A stretch of DNA of 64,000 bases from an uncultured Chlorobiaceae bacterium (GCA_903882665.1 CAIRXW010000003.1:1-64000); one strand, 5' to 3'. Counted from the stretch's first letter, positions 10,288 through 20,714 are shown. The notes: generated by a model not told the origin, from the letters alone. Made by a program: numbers and translations.

Positions 10288-12183
10288 ATGATACCTCCCG
10301 CAATTGTTGACGAGGTGCGCCAGACGGCTGACATTGTTGAGGTTATCTCTGATTACCTGAAACTTCAGCCTTCGGGGCGCAACTACAAGGCACTATCTCC
10401 CTTTACGGTGGAGAAAACCCCCTCATTTTTTGTTTTTCCGGACAATCAAATCTACAAGTGCTTTTCAACCGGCAAGGCAGGCAACATCTTCTCCTTTGTC
10501 ATGGAGATGGAAAAGCTCTCCTTTCCGGAAGCGGTTGAACTGGTTGCCCGTCGATCAGGATTCGACCTCACCCGCTTTACCGAAAAAAAAGAGCCCAGGT
10601 CGGCACATGAAGAGAGCTTGACCGAAACCCTCCGCTGGGCGGCAAAGTTTTTTTATGGGAAACTGGCCAGCGGTGAAGGAAAAGCCGGTTATTCCTACCT
10701 GACAACTGAGCGGGGGCTGACGGAAATAACGATCAAGAGCTTCGGTCTCGGTTATGCACCCGATGCATGGGATCATCTCTTTACCGAAGCAAAACGGGCA
10801 GGCATAGCACAGGAGCATTTGGTTGATCTCGGGCTCATAACAGCAAAAAAACAGGGAAACTCATGGTATGACACCTTTCGCAACAGGGTGATCTTTCCCA
10901 TTTTTTCAGTTGGCGGCCAGGTCGTCGGCTTTGGAGGGCGCACCCTTGAGAAGGATAGTCAAACGCCAAAATACCTCAATTCACAGGAGAGCAAACTCTT
11001 TGAAAAATCAAAACTTCTCTATGGACTTCACTCGGCCAAAAACGAGATCCGGCGAAAAGAAACCGCTATACTTGTTGAAGGGTACATGGATGTTCTGGCC
11101 CTGCACCAGGCAGGCTTGACCAATGCTGTAGCCTCGTGCGGCACCTCACTGACCCGCTACCAGGCAAAAATTTTGACCCGTTACACCAGCCGCGTGCTCT
11201 TCATGTATGATGCCGACCCTGCTGGTCAAAAGTCAATGATGAGCGGAATCGATATCCTTCTTGCTGAAAACCTCACACCCTTCGTTATCATGCTTCCAAA
11301 AGGTGACGATCCCGACAGTTTTGTGCGTCGTGAAGGAGGTCAACAATTTCTGCAGTTCGCTGAAGAGAAGATGCTTTCGTTTCTGGATTTTCAGATCCGT
11401 TTCTTCATGGAAGCGGGTAATTTTGAGCAGCCAGAGATAAAATCAAAAGCGATCAGGACAATGGTACAGACGATTGCCCTGATCCCCGACCATATCCGCC
11501 AGGAACTCTATCTGCAGGAACTGTCAAAAAAACTTGATATCACCCTCCTCGCTCTCAAGGAGCTTCTTGGAAGCAAAGAGGCCGAAGAGGAAAAGAAGAG
11601 ATCGGCGGCCGAAAGCCGGCGAGATGTTCCTCCGCCACAAAAGCCTGACGCAGAGCTCTCCGTACTCGAAAAAACTTTTTTGAAATCGCTGCTTGAAAGC
11701 ACCTTGTATGGAAATACCGTGCTGGAATTTGCCGCTTCACATGAAGAGATGCTGGAGTTGCCACACCGGGTGGCGCAGCAGATTTTTGCGCATCTGATCC
11801 ACCGCTACCAGTCCATTGCCGGCAATCCTGAAGAGAAGATAGACATTACGACGGAGATAGGTTTGTTCAGCCATCCTGAATCAAGGGATCTTGCATTCAG
11901 CTTGCTGATTGATCAGCCCGTCAGTAAAAAGTGGCTCGAACAATCCAATGTTCACGCCGATAATGCGAAACGGTGCCTTGCGATGTTCCTTGACGCGTTC
12001 AAAAACCTTATTCTTGAACCGCTGGTCAGTCAGAAAAACCAGCTCACCGAAAGCATCCGTCTTGAAAACGATACCGAGCGCGAAATTGAGCTTTTGAGGG
12101 AAAAAATCATTCTTGATAAAAAAATCCAGAAAACCTCCCGTGATCTCAAAAAGATGATAACAACCATTCTTGAAAACAGTTGA
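10288..12183 (+). CDS. dnaG: DNA primase DnaG
   Basis: The 631-aa primase makes RNA primers for replication. It has the N-terminal primase region (IVDEVRQTADIVEVISDYLKL), the catalytic core, a TOPRIM segment AILVEGYMDVLALHQAG near residue 262 with its acidic partner MYDADPAGQKS, and a C-terminal helicase-binding part. The N-terminal zinc ribbon is degenerate. Where the family has Cys-x2-His and Cys-x2-Cys, this protein reads LSPFTVEKTPSF and YKCFSTGKAGN, so three of four ligands are missing. I recall similar loss in Bacteroidota-type primases, so it is likely a lineage trait and not damage. Confidence 0.93.
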   Translation: MIPPAIVDEVRQTADIVEVISDYLKLQPSGRNYKALSPFTVEKTPSFFVFPDNQIYKCFSTGKAGNIFSFVMEMEKLSFPEAVELVARRSGFDLTRFTEKKEPRSAHEESLTETLRWAAKFFYGKLASGEGKAGYSYLTTERGLTEITIKSFGLGYAPDAWDHLFTEAKRAGIAQEHLVDLGLITAKKQGNSWYDTFRNRVIFPIFSVGGQVVGFGGRTLEKDSQTPKYLNSQESKLFEKSKLLYGLHSAKNEIRRKETAILVEGYMDVLALHQAGLTNAVASCGTSLTRYQAKILTRYTSRVLFMYDADPAGQKSMMSGIDILLAENLTPFVIMLPKGDDPDSFVRREGGQQFLQFAEEKMLSFLDFQIRFFMEAGNFEQPEIKSKAIRTMVQTIALIPDHIRQELYLQELSKKLDITLLALKELLGSKEAEEEKKRSAAESRRDVPPPQKPDAELSVLEKTFLKSLLESTLYGNTVLEFAASHEEMLELPHRVAQQIFAHLIHRYQSIAGNPEEKIDITTEIGLFSHPESRDLAFSLLIDQPVSKKWLEQSNVHADNAKRCLAMFLDAFKNLILEPLVSQKNQLTESIRLENDTEREIELLREKIILDKKIQKTSRDLKKMITTILENS

Positions 12184-12202
12184 GTGATCCTTTTGCCCGA
12201 TT

Positions 12203-12229
12203 CTCCCCGCACCGTTCAGATACGGGGAG
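12203..12229. terminator. Hairpin between convergent dnaG and glyA
   Basis: A 7-bp GC-rich stem (ctccccg / cggggag) with a 13-base loop lies in the 60-bp gap between the two stop codons. There is no clear U-run on either side, so termination is only plausible. Confidence 0.45.
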
Positions 12230-12243
12230 TGTGGTCAAACAGG

Positions 12244-13560
12244 TTACACGCTGTACCCTTCGATAGGATTACGCAGGCAAAGCGCCTTGATCTCCTCACG
12301 GACAGTGCGACAAACCTCCTGGGCATCAGCCTTTTCAGCAGACAAGATAACCCTGTCGATAAGCTCTGCGATAAGGGTGCTGTCGGCCTCCTGCATCCCT
12401 CTTGTCGTCATGGCGGGAGTGCCGATCCGGATGCCGCTCGTCACAAAGGGCGACTTGTCGTCAAAAGGCACCATGTTCTTGTTGACGGTTATGCCTGCCG
12501 CGTGCAGCAGGTTCTCGGCAACCTTGCCGGTAACGTTCTTGTTGCGCAAGTCAAGCAGCATGAGGTGGTTTTTGGTGCCACCACTGACAATATTGTAGTC
12601 AAGAGCCATAAACTTTGCCGCCATCGCTGCAGCATTTTTGATGACCTGGGCCGCATAGTCGCGGAAAGCAGGCTGAAGCGCCTCACCGAAAGCTACCGCC
12701 TTGCCGGCGATGATGTGCATGAGGGGGCCACCCTGAATGCCCGGCATCACTTCAGCATCCATCACCTCAGACATCATTTTCAGCCGTGAACCGCTCTTCG
12801 TCTTGATGGTAATACCCATGGGATTTTCGAAATCGGAGCCCATCATAATCATGCCGCCCCTCGGACCGCGAAGGGTCTTGTGGGTCGTGGTGGTCACAAA
12901 ATGGCAGTGCGGGATGGGGTCGCCCAGAAAACCGGCAGCAATCAACCCGGCAGGATGAGCGATATCAGCCATCAAAAAGGCACCGACCTTGTCGGCAATT
13001 GCCCTGAATGCCTTGACATCAAAACCCTGTGAATAGGCACTTGCACCGCAGATAATAAGTTTCGGACGAACCTGCAGGGCAAGCTCCTCAACCTTGTTCA
13101 TGTCAATGCAACCCGTCTGGCGATCGACACCATAGGAGTGCGCTTCGAACATCTGGCCGGAAAAATTGACCGAGCTGCCGTGGGTCAGATGGCCTCCGTG
13201 CGACAAATCAAGCCCCATGATACGGTCGCCGGGTTTGAGTACAGCAAAAAGAACCGCCATGTTGGCACTTGAACCGGAGTGGGGCTGCACGTTGACATAG
13301 TCGCAGCCAAAAAGCTTTTTGGCCCGGTCGCGAGCGAGGTTTTCGGCCACATCCACATATTCGCAACCGCCATAATAGCGCTTGCCAGGGTACCCTTCGG
13401 CATATTTATTGGTCATCACCGATCCGCACGCCTGCATGACCGCACGGCTGGTGAAGTTTTCAGAAGCGATCAGTTCAAGCGTTTCGGTCTGCCGCACCAT
13501 TTCGCTGGCAATTGCATCAAAAAGCTCTTTATCCTGCACTTGAAGGATATCGGTATCCAT
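12244..13560 (-). CDS. glyA: Serine hydroxymethyltransferase
   Basis: The 438-aa PLP enzyme interconverts serine and glycine with tetrahydrofolate. Visible hallmarks are [13 protein letters not shown] near residue 30, [15 protein letters not shown], the [15 protein letters not shown] stretch, and [14 protein letters not shown] near residue 227 with the Schiff-base lysine. Length is close to normal, with a slightly extended C-terminus. It is followed upstream on the same strand by ribBA after a 29-bp gap. Confidence 0.96.
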   Translation of the reverse strand: MDTDILQVQDKELFDAIASEMVRQTETLELIASENFTSRAVMQACGSVMTNKYAEGYPGKRYYGGCEYVDVAENLARDRAKKLFGCDYVNVQPHSGSSANMAVLFAVLKPGDRIMGLDLSHGGHLTHGSSVNFSGQMFEAHSYGVDRQTGCIDMNKVEELALQVRPKLIICGASAYSQGFDVKAFRAIADKVGAFLMADIAHPAGLIAAGFLGDPIPHCHFVTTTTHKTLRGPRGGMIMMGSDFENPMGITIKTKSGSRLKMMSEVMDAEVMPGIQGGPLMHIIAGKAVAFGEALQPAFRDYAAQVIKNAAAMAAKFMALDYNIVSGGTKNHLMLLDLRNKNVTGKVAENLLHAAGITVNKNMVPFDDKSPFVTSGIRIGTPAMTTRGMQEADSTLIAELIDRVILSAEKADAQEVCRTVREEIKALCLRNPIEGYSV

Positions 13561-13589
13561 CGTCTCTCATTCCTTTTCCTGACGGAAGT

Positions 13590-14849
13590 TTACGGGTTGG
13601 TTGGTGTTTTTTCAAAATGAGCGCTCTCTGCCGTGCATGAACAGCCAAGTATATGGCCAAGCTTGTCGCGCTTTGTGTCGAGATAGAGTTGATTCATGGG
13701 GTTTGAGGCAATTTCAAGCGGAATACGCTCAACAATTTCAAGGCCGTACCCCTCAAGACCGACCACTTTTTTCGGATTATTGGTCATCAGCTTCATTTTG
13801 CGCACACCAAGATCCTTGAGAATCTGTGCTCCAATGCCATAGTCGCGCAGATCGGCTTTGAAACCAAGCTGTTCATTGGCCTCGACCGTATCAAACCCTT
13901 CGTCCTGAAGGTTATAGGCTTTCAGTTTATTGATCAGGCCAATACCCCGTCCCTCCTGCATCAGATAAACCAGCACACCGCGTCCCTCTTGTTCAATCAT
14001 GCTGAGCGCAGAAGCGAGCTGATTGCCACAATCGCAACGCAGGGAGGCAAAGGTGTCGCCGGTAGCACATTGCGAATGAACCCTGACAAGAACCGGCTCG
14101 TCTGTGGTAACATCCCCCTTCACAAGAGCTATATGGTTCTGCTGGTCGGTAAACGATTCGTAGGCGATCAGCCTGAACTCCCCGTACACGGTCGGCAGTC
14201 TCGATTCAACCGCCCGGTGCACCAGTTTATTGCGCTGCATCTGCCAGGCAACAAGTGACTTGATGGTAATAAGCTTCAGGCCGTACTTTGCCTTCAGCTT
14301 GATCAGTTCGGGAAGCCTTGCCATGCTGCCATCATCATTGAGAATCTCGCAGAGCAATCCGACCGGACTGCAACCCGCAAGACGGGCAAGATCAACCGCA
14401 GCTTCTGTATGGCCAACACGCCTGAGAACACCACCATCCATCGCCCGAAGTGGAAAGATATGACCGGGACGGGAAAAATCGTCGGCTGTAGAAGCGAGAT
14501 CACCAAGCATCTTGATGGTCATGAACCTGTCGTAAACCGAAATACCGGTAGTGACACCCTCGGCAATCGCATCAACCGAGACGGTAAAGTTGGTCTCGTG
14601 CTGGGAGGTGTTTCTCTGCACCATCGGATCAAGCTGCAACTCCCTGGCCCGCTCCATGGTAACCGCAACACAAAGAAGACCCCGCGCCTCCTTCGTGATA
14701 AAATTTATCATATCATAGCTCACGCGGTCGGCAGCACCAATAAAATCGCCCTCATCCTCACGATCCTCGTCATCAATTACAATGACCAGTTTTCCCAGGC
14801 GAATATCCTCAAGCGCAGCATCAATCGTATCGAAATTCTTTTTAACCAT
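13590..14849 (-). CDS. ribBA: Bifunctional riboflavin enzyme RibBA
   Basis: The 419-aa protein fuses 3,4-dihydroxy-2-butanone-4-phosphate synthase (residues about 1-205; [17 protein letters not shown] near 25) to GTP cyclohydrolase II (about 206-400). The GCH-II zinc site is intact: [20 protein letters not shown] supplies the three cysteines. Both products feed riboflavin synthesis. In the first domain the [13 protein letters not shown] segment is present, so both halves look active. Its stop is close to glyA, suggesting read-through. Confidence 0.95.
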   Translation of the reverse strand: MVKKNFDTIDAALEDIRLGKLVIVIDDEDREDEGDFIGAADRVSYDMINFITKEARGLLCVAVTMERARELQLDPMVQRNTSQHETNFTVSVDAIAEGVTTGISVYDRFMTIKMLGDLASTADDFSRPGHIFPLRAMDGGVLRRVGHTEAAVDLARLAGCSPVGLLCEILNDDGSMARLPELIKLKAKYGLKLITIKSLVAWQMQRNKLVHRAVESRLPTVYGEFRLIAYESFTDQQNHIALVKGDVTTDEPVLVRVHSQCATGDTFASLRCDCGNQLASALSMIEQEGRGVLVYLMQEGRGIGLINKLKAYNLQDEGFDTVEANEQLGFKADLRDYGIGAQILKDLGVRKMKLMTNNPKKVVGLEGYGLEIVERIPLEIASNPMNQLYLDTKRDKLGHILGCSCTAESAHFEKTPTNP

Positions 14850-15078
14850 ACCCCTTTATTACACCTTTTTGCAAGACAGAAAAGAGACGAAGAGATGGTA
14901 ATGTAAAAAAAATCCTGAACCATTTTCATGAGGCAAAAAAAGAAGCCTCGCGAGGCGCAATCCGATGCTTTGAGAAGCATGGGCATTTTTGTATACTGGA
15001 ACGGTTTTCATATAAAGAGGTGAATTACCACCTTTACACAGCTCTGCCCTGAAGCACCTTAAACCTGATCAAAATTGC
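14850..15078. other. Divergent promoter region with two hairpins (ribBA / carB)
   Basis: The 229-bp spacer holds a 12-bp palindrome (gcctcgcgaggc, 14945-14956) and a 6-bp stem with a TGAG loop (14965-14980) followed by GGGCATTTTT. The second could be a weak attenuator reading toward carB. I looked for an FMN riboswitch ahead of ribBA and could not recognise its conserved elements. Confidence 0.35.
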
Positions 15079-16935
15079 ATGACCATTCAAGCTTCCGACC
15101 TGACGCAGGAGGTTACTGACCTTTCCAGAAAATTCCCGAAAGAGTGGCTTTTGAGGGCCAAACAGAACGGATTTTCCGATTTTCAGCTTGCTACTATATT
15201 TAATACTGCAGAGCCCTCCATAAGGGCGCTTAGAAGAGCGTACGGCATTGAATCAGTCTTTAAAACCGTCGATACCTGTGCGGCAGAATTTGATGCAAAA
15301 ACGCCCTATCACTACTCAACATACGAAGAAGAGAACGAGTCGGTCTCTTCTGACCGGAAAAAAGTCATTATTCTCGGAGGCGGCCCGAACCGGATCGGCC
15401 AGGGAATAGAGTTTGACTACTGTTGTGTGCAGGCTGTCTTCGCCCTCAGGGAGGCTGGCTATGAAACGATCATGGTCAACTGTAATCCCGAAACGGTTTC
15501 GACCGATTACGATATAGCCGACAAACTCTACTTTGAACCGCTTACCTTTGAAGACACCATCCGCATCATCGAGCATGAAAAGCCTCTCGGTGTTATTGTC
15601 AGCTTTGGAGGCCAGACGCCACTGAAACTCTCTGCAAAACTGCATGAGGCTGGCGTCACCATTCTCGGCACCTCCTCAAAAGGGATCGATCTGGCGGAAG
15701 ACCGCAAGAAATTTGGTGCGCTGCTTGAAGAGCTCGATATTCCCCATCCTGAATACGGAACAGCCATCAGTTTTGATGAGGCTCGCGATATCACCAAAAG
15801 AATCGGCTACCCAGCCCTGGTTCGACCAAGCTACGTGCTTGGCGGACGGGCCATGAAAATTGTCTACAACGATGACTCGCTCAAAGAGTATATCGACCAG
15901 GCGCTCTTTATTACCGAAAAATATCCGCTGCTTATCGACCGTTTTCTTGAAACCGCCGTTGAGTTCGACATTGATGCCCTTGCCGACACTACGGACTGCG
16001 TTATCAGCGGCATCATGCAGCATGTTGAGGCCGCAGGCATTCACAGCGGCGACTCTACCTCGATTTTGCCCTACTACGACATCAGCCCGAAGGTCATCGC
16101 AACCATGAAGGCCTATACCCGCACACTGGCCAAAAACCTGAAGGTTGTCGGCCTGATGAACATTCAGTATGCCGTGCAGAATGAGAGCGTCTATGTGATT
16201 GAGGTCAATCCGAGAGCCAGCCGTACCGTTCCGTTTGTCGGCAAAGCCACGGCGATTCCGGTTGTAAAAATTGCCACACGCATCATGCTTGGTGAAAAGC
16301 TCAGCGACCTGCGCAAGGAATATGACCTGAAGGATTGCGACGAACTTGGCATGAAGCACATGGCCATCAAGGAACCGGTCTTCCCCTTCTCCAAGTTTGT
16401 CAAATCAGGGGTCTACCTTGGCCCCGAAATGCGTTCAACCGGCGAAGCCATGAGCCTTGCCGATGAATTTCCGGAAGCCTTTGCCAAGGCCTATCAGGCG
16501 GCAAACATGCATCTTCCCCTCTCCGGCGCGGTCTTTATCAGCGTCAACGATCTGGATAAAAATCCGCGCATTCTTGCTATTGCCAAAGCGCTCTACCGCA
16601 TGGACTTTGATCTGGTTGCCACGGCCGGAACCCACAGCTTCCTGACCAGGAACGGCATTGAATGCAAGAAGGTCTTCAAGGTAGGCGAAGAGGGACGCCC
16701 GAACATTTTCGACATCATCAAACACGGCAAGATCAACTTTGTCATCAACACGCCAAGGGGTGAAAAAGCGCTGCACGATGAAGAGGCAATAGGAGCGGCA
16801 TCAGTGCTGAGCAACGTTCCCTTTGTCACCACCATCGAAGCCGCAGAGGCATCGGTACAGGCTATCGACTGCATCCGCCACCAGGAGTTCGGAGTCAAGA
16901 GTCTTCAGGAGTACGCCTCCTACCGCAACAAATAG
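15079..16935 (+). CDS. carB: Carbamoyl-phosphate synthase large chain, C-terminal half (split CarB)
   Basis: The 618-aa protein covers only the second half of CarB (normally about 1070 aa). It has an oligomerisation region (residues 1-80), then the second ATP-grasp unit starting at VIILGGGPNRIGQGIEFDYC, the VNPRASRTVPFVGKATA segment, and the C-terminal MGS-like regulatory domain (residues about 480-618). In the full enzyme this half phosphorylates carbamate. The N-terminal half must be elsewhere on the chromosome; it is not in the window. It has its own upstream spacer and an ATG start, so this is a true gene split and not a local frameshift. Confidence 0.92.
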   Translation: MTIQASDLTQEVTDLSRKFPKEWLLRAKQNGFSDFQLATIFNTAEPSIRALRRAYGIESVFKTVDTCAAEFDAKTPYHYSTYEEENESVSSDRKKVIILGGGPNRIGQGIEFDYCCVQAVFALREAGYETIMVNCNPETVSTDYDIADKLYFEPLTFEDTIRIIEHEKPLGVIVSFGGQTPLKLSAKLHEAGVTILGTSSKGIDLAEDRKKFGALLEELDIPHPEYGTAISFDEARDITKRIGYPALVRPSYVLGGRAMKIVYNDDSLKEYIDQALFITEKYPLLIDRFLETAVEFDIDALADTTDCVISGIMQHVEAAGIHSGDSTSILPYYDISPKVIATMKAYTRTLAKNLKVVGLMNIQYAVQNESVYVIEVNPRASRTVPFVGKATAIPVVKIATRIMLGEKLSDLRKEYDLKDCDELGMKHMAIKEPVFPFSKFVKSGVYLGPEMRSTGEAMSLADEFPEAFAKAYQAANMHLPLSGAVFISVNDLDKNPRILAIAKALYRMDFDLVATAGTHSFLTRNGIECKKVFKVGEEGRPNIFDIIKHGKINFVINTPRGEKALHDEEAIGAASVLSNVPFVTTIEAAEASVQAIDCIRHQEFGVKSLQEYASYRNK

Positions 16936-16957
16936 AGGGCGAACAATAGATATCAAT

Positions 16958-16979
16958 GCGCCTCCGTCAAAAGAGGCGC
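16958..16979 (+). terminator. Hairpin after carB
   Basis: A 7-bp GC-rich stem (gcgcctc / gaggcgc) with an 8-base loop lies between carB and the ferritin-like gene. A U-run is lacking, so it may be a partial terminator or mRNA end. Confidence 0.45.
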
Positions 16980-16998
16980 CACAAATAAAAGGTTGACC

Positions 16999-17469
16999 AT
17001 GCAGGTAACACACCAGAAACATCTCGACGAGTCGATACAACTTGAACTGAACCTTGCAACGCTCTACACCATCTTTAATGATGCTTTTGCGGAAGATGAA
17101 GATTTCTGGTGGGAGCTGGCCATGGAGGAGAGAGGGCACGCCGCCCTGCTCCAGCAGGAAAAGAAACAGCCCCAGCAAAGCGAGTTCTTTCCGGAAAACC
17201 TGTTAGCCAAAGACTTGCAATCCCTCGTTGATACCAACACAAGAATTGCGCAACTGATCAGCAAGTACAAAGAGCATGTGCCCTCAAGAGGCGATGCACT
17301 GAAAACGGCACATGATCTTGAAATGGCGGCTGGAGAATCCCATTACCAGCATTTTCTCGACAGCCCCACAAACTCCCCTGCCGCAAATATTTTCAAACAG
17401 CTCAACCAGGAAGATGGCGATCATGCCGCAAGAATCCTTCAATACATGCAGAAAAACCTTATTGCGTAA
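16999..17469 (+). CDS. Ferritin-like / rubrerythrin-type di-iron protein
   Basis: The 156-aa helical protein has a ferritin-like four-helix pattern with evenly spaced carboxylate/His motifs: LELNLATLY, MEERGHAALL, LEMAAGESHYQHF and EDGDHAARIL. These fit the ExxH-type di-iron ligands of rubrerythrin-like domains; no rubredoxin domain is present. It may handle oxidants or iron. I chose the ATG at 16999 after AAAGG; a TTG two codons earlier is also open. Confidence 0.75.
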   Translation: MQVTHQKHLDESIQLELNLATLYTIFNDAFAEDEDFWWELAMEERGHAALLQQEKKQPQQSEFFPENLLAKDLQSLVDTNTRIAQLISKYKEHVPSRGDALKTAHDLEMAAGESHYQHFLDSPTNSPAANIFKQLNQEDGDHAARILQYMQKNLIA

Positions 17470-17487
17470 GAGCGCCCGTCTCTCTTT

Positions 17488-18354
17488 TCAGGTAAGCGTG
17501 ACGAACTTTTGATCACAATTTCCCTGCCCGTCAATCAGTAGTTCACTGTAGCGCTGCGGAGTGTAACGGAAACTGCCTCCATTGACAAAGGTTATTCCCT
17601 GAGCCGTGTAAAACTGAAAACGGTGGAAATGACCATGCAGTACCAACTTTGCATCCATAGCATTCATGAGGGAGAGAAACTCTTCACGGTTTTTCAGCTC
17701 CATGGTCCAGTCAAAAGCCTGATCGATCAGAGAGTCAGTTCCATAGACCCTGTAGGCATGATGGCAGAGTCCGATGACAAAACACCCTCTCAAAGAGGCC
17801 AGCACACTTTCACGACCGAGGGCACGCAACTGTCCGGGGCTGATAACACCTCTGGCTCCCAGTGGATTATCGGCAGGATACCAGGGATAGACCGAATTAA
17901 GTGCGACAAAAGCGATCTTCAACGAAGGATAGTTTATGATCTTGACAAAGGGAAATGCCGCATTCCCCCTCTTCTCACCAGTTATCAGCTCCTCAAAAAA
18001 CAGGCAAAACTCTGCCAGCTTGCGCTCAAAAACTTTTTTCCTGACCGACTGAAGAGGGTTCAGTGCATTATAAAAGCGCATCTCCTCTTCAAGATTGATC
18101 AGATCGTGGTTACCGACAATAACGGTCGTCTTTTCCCAATGATACAAACCGTGGCTCTCCAGTTTTTCCCGGACAATACGCCAGTCCGCCTGGTCAGCAT
18201 TGTTGCTCAGATCCCCTGAAATGACAAGATGATCGAACCCTGCTGTATTGAAATGGGCAAGCAGACGATCAAAGTCCTGGAGCTGACGGCGATCCTGTCT
18301 ACCGGAAAAATGAAGATCCGATATATGCGCTATTTTTAGAGGTACTGTAATCAA
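17488..18354 (-). CDS. Calcineurin-like metallophosphoesterase
   Basis: The 288-aa protein has the full set of metallophosphoesterase motifs in order: ISDLHFSG (D-x-H), VISGDLSNNAD, VIVGNHDLI, GLCHHAYR and LVLHGHFHRF. These bind two metal ions and hydrolyse phosphoesters. The natural substrate (cyclic nucleotide, nucleotide sugar, or nucleic acid) cannot be assigned. It converges on the ferritin-like gene and diverges from glucan phosphorylase. It is a single-domain protein, unlike the phosphoesterase fused to NACHT at 46260-49796. Confidence 0.85.
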   Translation of the reverse strand: MITVPLKIAHISDLHFSGRQDRRQLQDFDRLLAHFNTAGFDHLVISGDLSNNADQADWRIVREKLESHGLYHWEKTTVIVGNHDLINLEEEMRFYNALNPLQSVRKKVFERKLAEFCLFFEELITGEKRGNAAFPFVKIINYPSLKIAFVALNSVYPWYPADNPLGARGVISPGQLRALGRESVLASLRGCFVIGLCHHAYRVYGTDSLIDQAFDWTMELKNREEFLSLMNAMDAKLVLHGHFHRFQFYTAQGITFVNGGSFRYTPQRYSELLIDGQGNCDQKFVTLT

Positions 18355-18504
18355 TTTATTTTGGCTTGCGATTTTAAATTCTAAAACAGTAAATTGGCAC
18401 TACGTTTTCAACCCGGCATTAACCAACCTGCCACAAAGAGCATCAAGATTATTGCCTTTCTTTAAACCTGCTGATACAATGGCAAATACCTTCCATTATC
18501 AACT

Positions 18505-20616
18505 ATGCAAAACAAAATAACATCCCTTAAAGAACTGTCAAGAAATCTCTGGTGGTCATGGGATACTGAAGCGAAACAAATTTTCGAAGAGCTCTCTCCC
18601 CTCCTCTGGGAAAGGAATAATCATAACCCTGTTGAACTGTTACAGCACATCTCCAATGATGAGCTGCAGGCCCGATGTCAGTTCGAATATGGCAAAAAAA
18701 TAGATACGGTCTATTCACGTTTTACCGCCTACCTGAACGAAAAGGAGACCTGGGCGGCAAAAAACGCTCCTGAACTGGTAAAAAAACCGGTGGCCTATTT
18801 CAGTGCAGAGTTCGGTATTCATGAAAGTGTAAGAATTTATTCCGGTGGACTCGGTGTTCTTGCAGGAGACCACCTGAAATCAGCCAGTGATCTGGGTATC
18901 AACTTTATTGGCATCACCCTGTTTTACAAAGAGGGCTACTTCCGCCAGTACCTCAATCACGATGGATGGCAGATGGAAAACTATCCCCTTCAAAATCCTG
19001 AAAGCCTTCCCATAGAAAAAGTGACCGATGCTGACGGCAATGACCTGATCATTTCGGTCAATATAGCACAAAGTGAAGTTTTTGCACAGGCATGGCGCCT
19101 CAAGGTTGGCCGCGCTACGCTTTATCTGCTCGACACCAATATTGCAACCAATGAACCCCACTACCGCGACATCTGTTGTCGGGTCTATGGCGGTGACCAG
19201 AATATGCGCATCAACCAGGAGATTCTGCTCGGTATCGGCGGAGTTAAGCTTCTTGACCAGCTTGGCGCAGAGCCAACGGTCTATCACATGAACGAAGGTC
19301 ACTCAGCATTTCTGACACTTGAGCTTCTTGCCAAAGAGCTTGCCAAAGGAGTTTCGGAAACAGATGCAATGGCAAGTGTCCGCTCACGTTGCGTCTTCAC
19401 CACACACACACCGGTTCCTGCCGGTCATGACCGCTTCTCGAGGGATATGATGCACTACACCTTTGACAGGTATCTTACTGCGATCGGCATGAACTTCGAT
19501 GACCTGATGAGGCTTGGCTCTGAAGACAAAAACAATATCTACGGCCTCTTCACCATGACGGTACTTGCGCTGAACCTTTCACGCTCGGCAAACGGTGTCT
19601 CAAAACTGCACGGAGAGGTCTCACGCGTCATGTGGCAAAACCTCTATACCGGCAAGAGTGTAGATGAGGTACCCATCGGCCACATCACCAACGGTGTGCA
19701 CGCAAGCAGCTGGACCTGTGGCCAGACCGACCTGTTCTGGAAAAAATTTGCAGTCAGCGTTGACGAGATGTCGCTCTCACGCGAAGCCGCTGAAGCTGTT
19801 CTGGCAAAAGTGACCGACCGCGAACTCTGGTCGCTCCGTTACAGCCTGAAACGTAACCTTATCGACTTCATTGACCGCTATCTGGCAAACCAGCTTTTTC
19901 ACCAGCATATCAATTCGTACCAAAACGAATACGATACCCTGAGATCGGCAGAAAACACCTTCTCTCCCGACGTGCTGACCATAGGCTTCGCAAGACGTTT
20001 TGCTACCTACAAGCGCGCACCGCTGATTTTCAGGGATCTTGACCGCCTCGACAGAATCATCAATCATGCAACCATGCCGTTGCAGATCGTTTTTGCCGGT
20101 AAGGCCCATCCGCATGACGATGCGGGCAAAGATTATATCCGCCAGATTGTCCAGCACTCCCGCAGGCCTCAGTTCAGCGGCAAGGTTATTTTTCTTGAGA
20201 ACTACAACCTTGGCGTTGCAAAACGGATGGTTTCGGGCGTTGATGTCTGGCTGAACACCCCGGTAAGGCCAATGGAAGCAAGCGGCACATCAGGCGAAAA
20301 AACCGTGCTCCACGGCGGCCTGAATTTTAGTGTCCTTGATGGCTGGTGGCCTGAAGCCTATAATGGCGAAAACGGCTTTTCCATCGCTAACGGTGAATGC
20401 TTTGAAAATCATGAGGAGCAGGACAGTTTCGATGCGGAAAAAATGTACAGTACTCTGGAAAACCAGATCATACCAGCATTTTACGAGCGCAACGAAGAGA
20501 ATATCCCTGTGCAGTGGATCAAAAAAATCCGTAACGCCATTGCCACCATTGCACCCGAATACAATACCCACAGAATGGTGCGTGACTATGCAACCAAATA
20601 CTATCTGAACAAGTAA
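18505..20616 (+). CDS. glgP: Alpha-glucan phosphorylase (short type)
   Basis: The 703-aa GT35 enzyme releases glucose-1-phosphate from glycogen-like glucans. It opens with LKELSRNLWWSWDTEAK, typical of the short bacterial/archaeal alpha-glucan phosphorylase subfamily. It contains VAYFSAEFGIHES, ERVxVL-like core segments, and the PLP-lysine region NTPVRPMEASGTSGEKTV near residue 590. Length is shorter than the 800-850 aa of classic GlgP, as expected for this subfamily. It stands alone and is followed by a strong hairpin. Confidence 0.92.
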   Translation: MQNKITSLKELSRNLWWSWDTEAKQIFEELSPLLWERNNHNPVELLQHISNDELQARCQFEYGKKIDTVYSRFTAYLNEKETWAAKNAPELVKKPVAYFSAEFGIHESVRIYSGGLGVLAGDHLKSASDLGINFIGITLFYKEGYFRQYLNHDGWQMENYPLQNPESLPIEKVTDADGNDLIISVNIAQSEVFAQAWRLKVGRATLYLLDTNIATNEPHYRDICCRVYGGDQNMRINQEILLGIGGVKLLDQLGAEPTVYHMNEGHSAFLTLELLAKELAKGVSETDAMASVRSRCVFTTHTPVPAGHDRFSRDMMHYTFDRYLTAIGMNFDDLMRLGSEDKNNIYGLFTMTVLALNLSRSANGVSKLHGEVSRVMWQNLYTGKSVDEVPIGHITNGVHASSWTCGQTDLFWKKFAVSVDEMSLSREAAEAVLAKVTDRELWSLRYSLKRNLIDFIDRYLANQLFHQHINSYQNEYDTLRSAENTFSPDVLTIGFARRFATYKRAPLIFRDLDRLDRIINHATMPLQIVFAGKAHPHDDAGKDYIRQIVQHSRRPQFSGKVIFLENYNLGVAKRMVSGVDVWLNTPVRPMEASGTSGEKTVLHGGLNFSVLDGWWPEAYNGENGFSIANGECFENHEEQDSFDAEKMYSTLENQIIPAFYERNEENIPVQWIKKIRNAIATIAPEYNTHRMVRDYATKYYLNK

Positions 20617-20649
20617 GGTAATCGAGGCTCTGTTCTGCATCTCCTTGTT

Positions 20650-20681
20650 TATTCCTGATTGGCGCGTGCCAATCAGGAATA
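20650..20681 (+). terminator. Long perfect hairpin after glgP
   Basis: A perfect 14-bp inverted repeat with a GCGT loop (stem tattcctgattggc) sits between glgP and pyrD. The downstream tract is short (AATTTG), so it may act as a terminator or as an mRNA-stabilising end. Confidence 0.65.
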
Positions 20682-20714
20682 AATTTGCTGCCACCCTCTC
20701 TCAAGCACACCGCC

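Noticed and set aside
14850-15078. FMN riboswitch ahead of ribBA
   Set aside because: I looked for the conserved loops of the RFN element on the minus strand and could not find them; only two short hairpins are present.
15676-16359. Minus-strand frame of 227 codons within carB
   Set aside because: It is antisense to the ATP-grasp region and lacks any motif.
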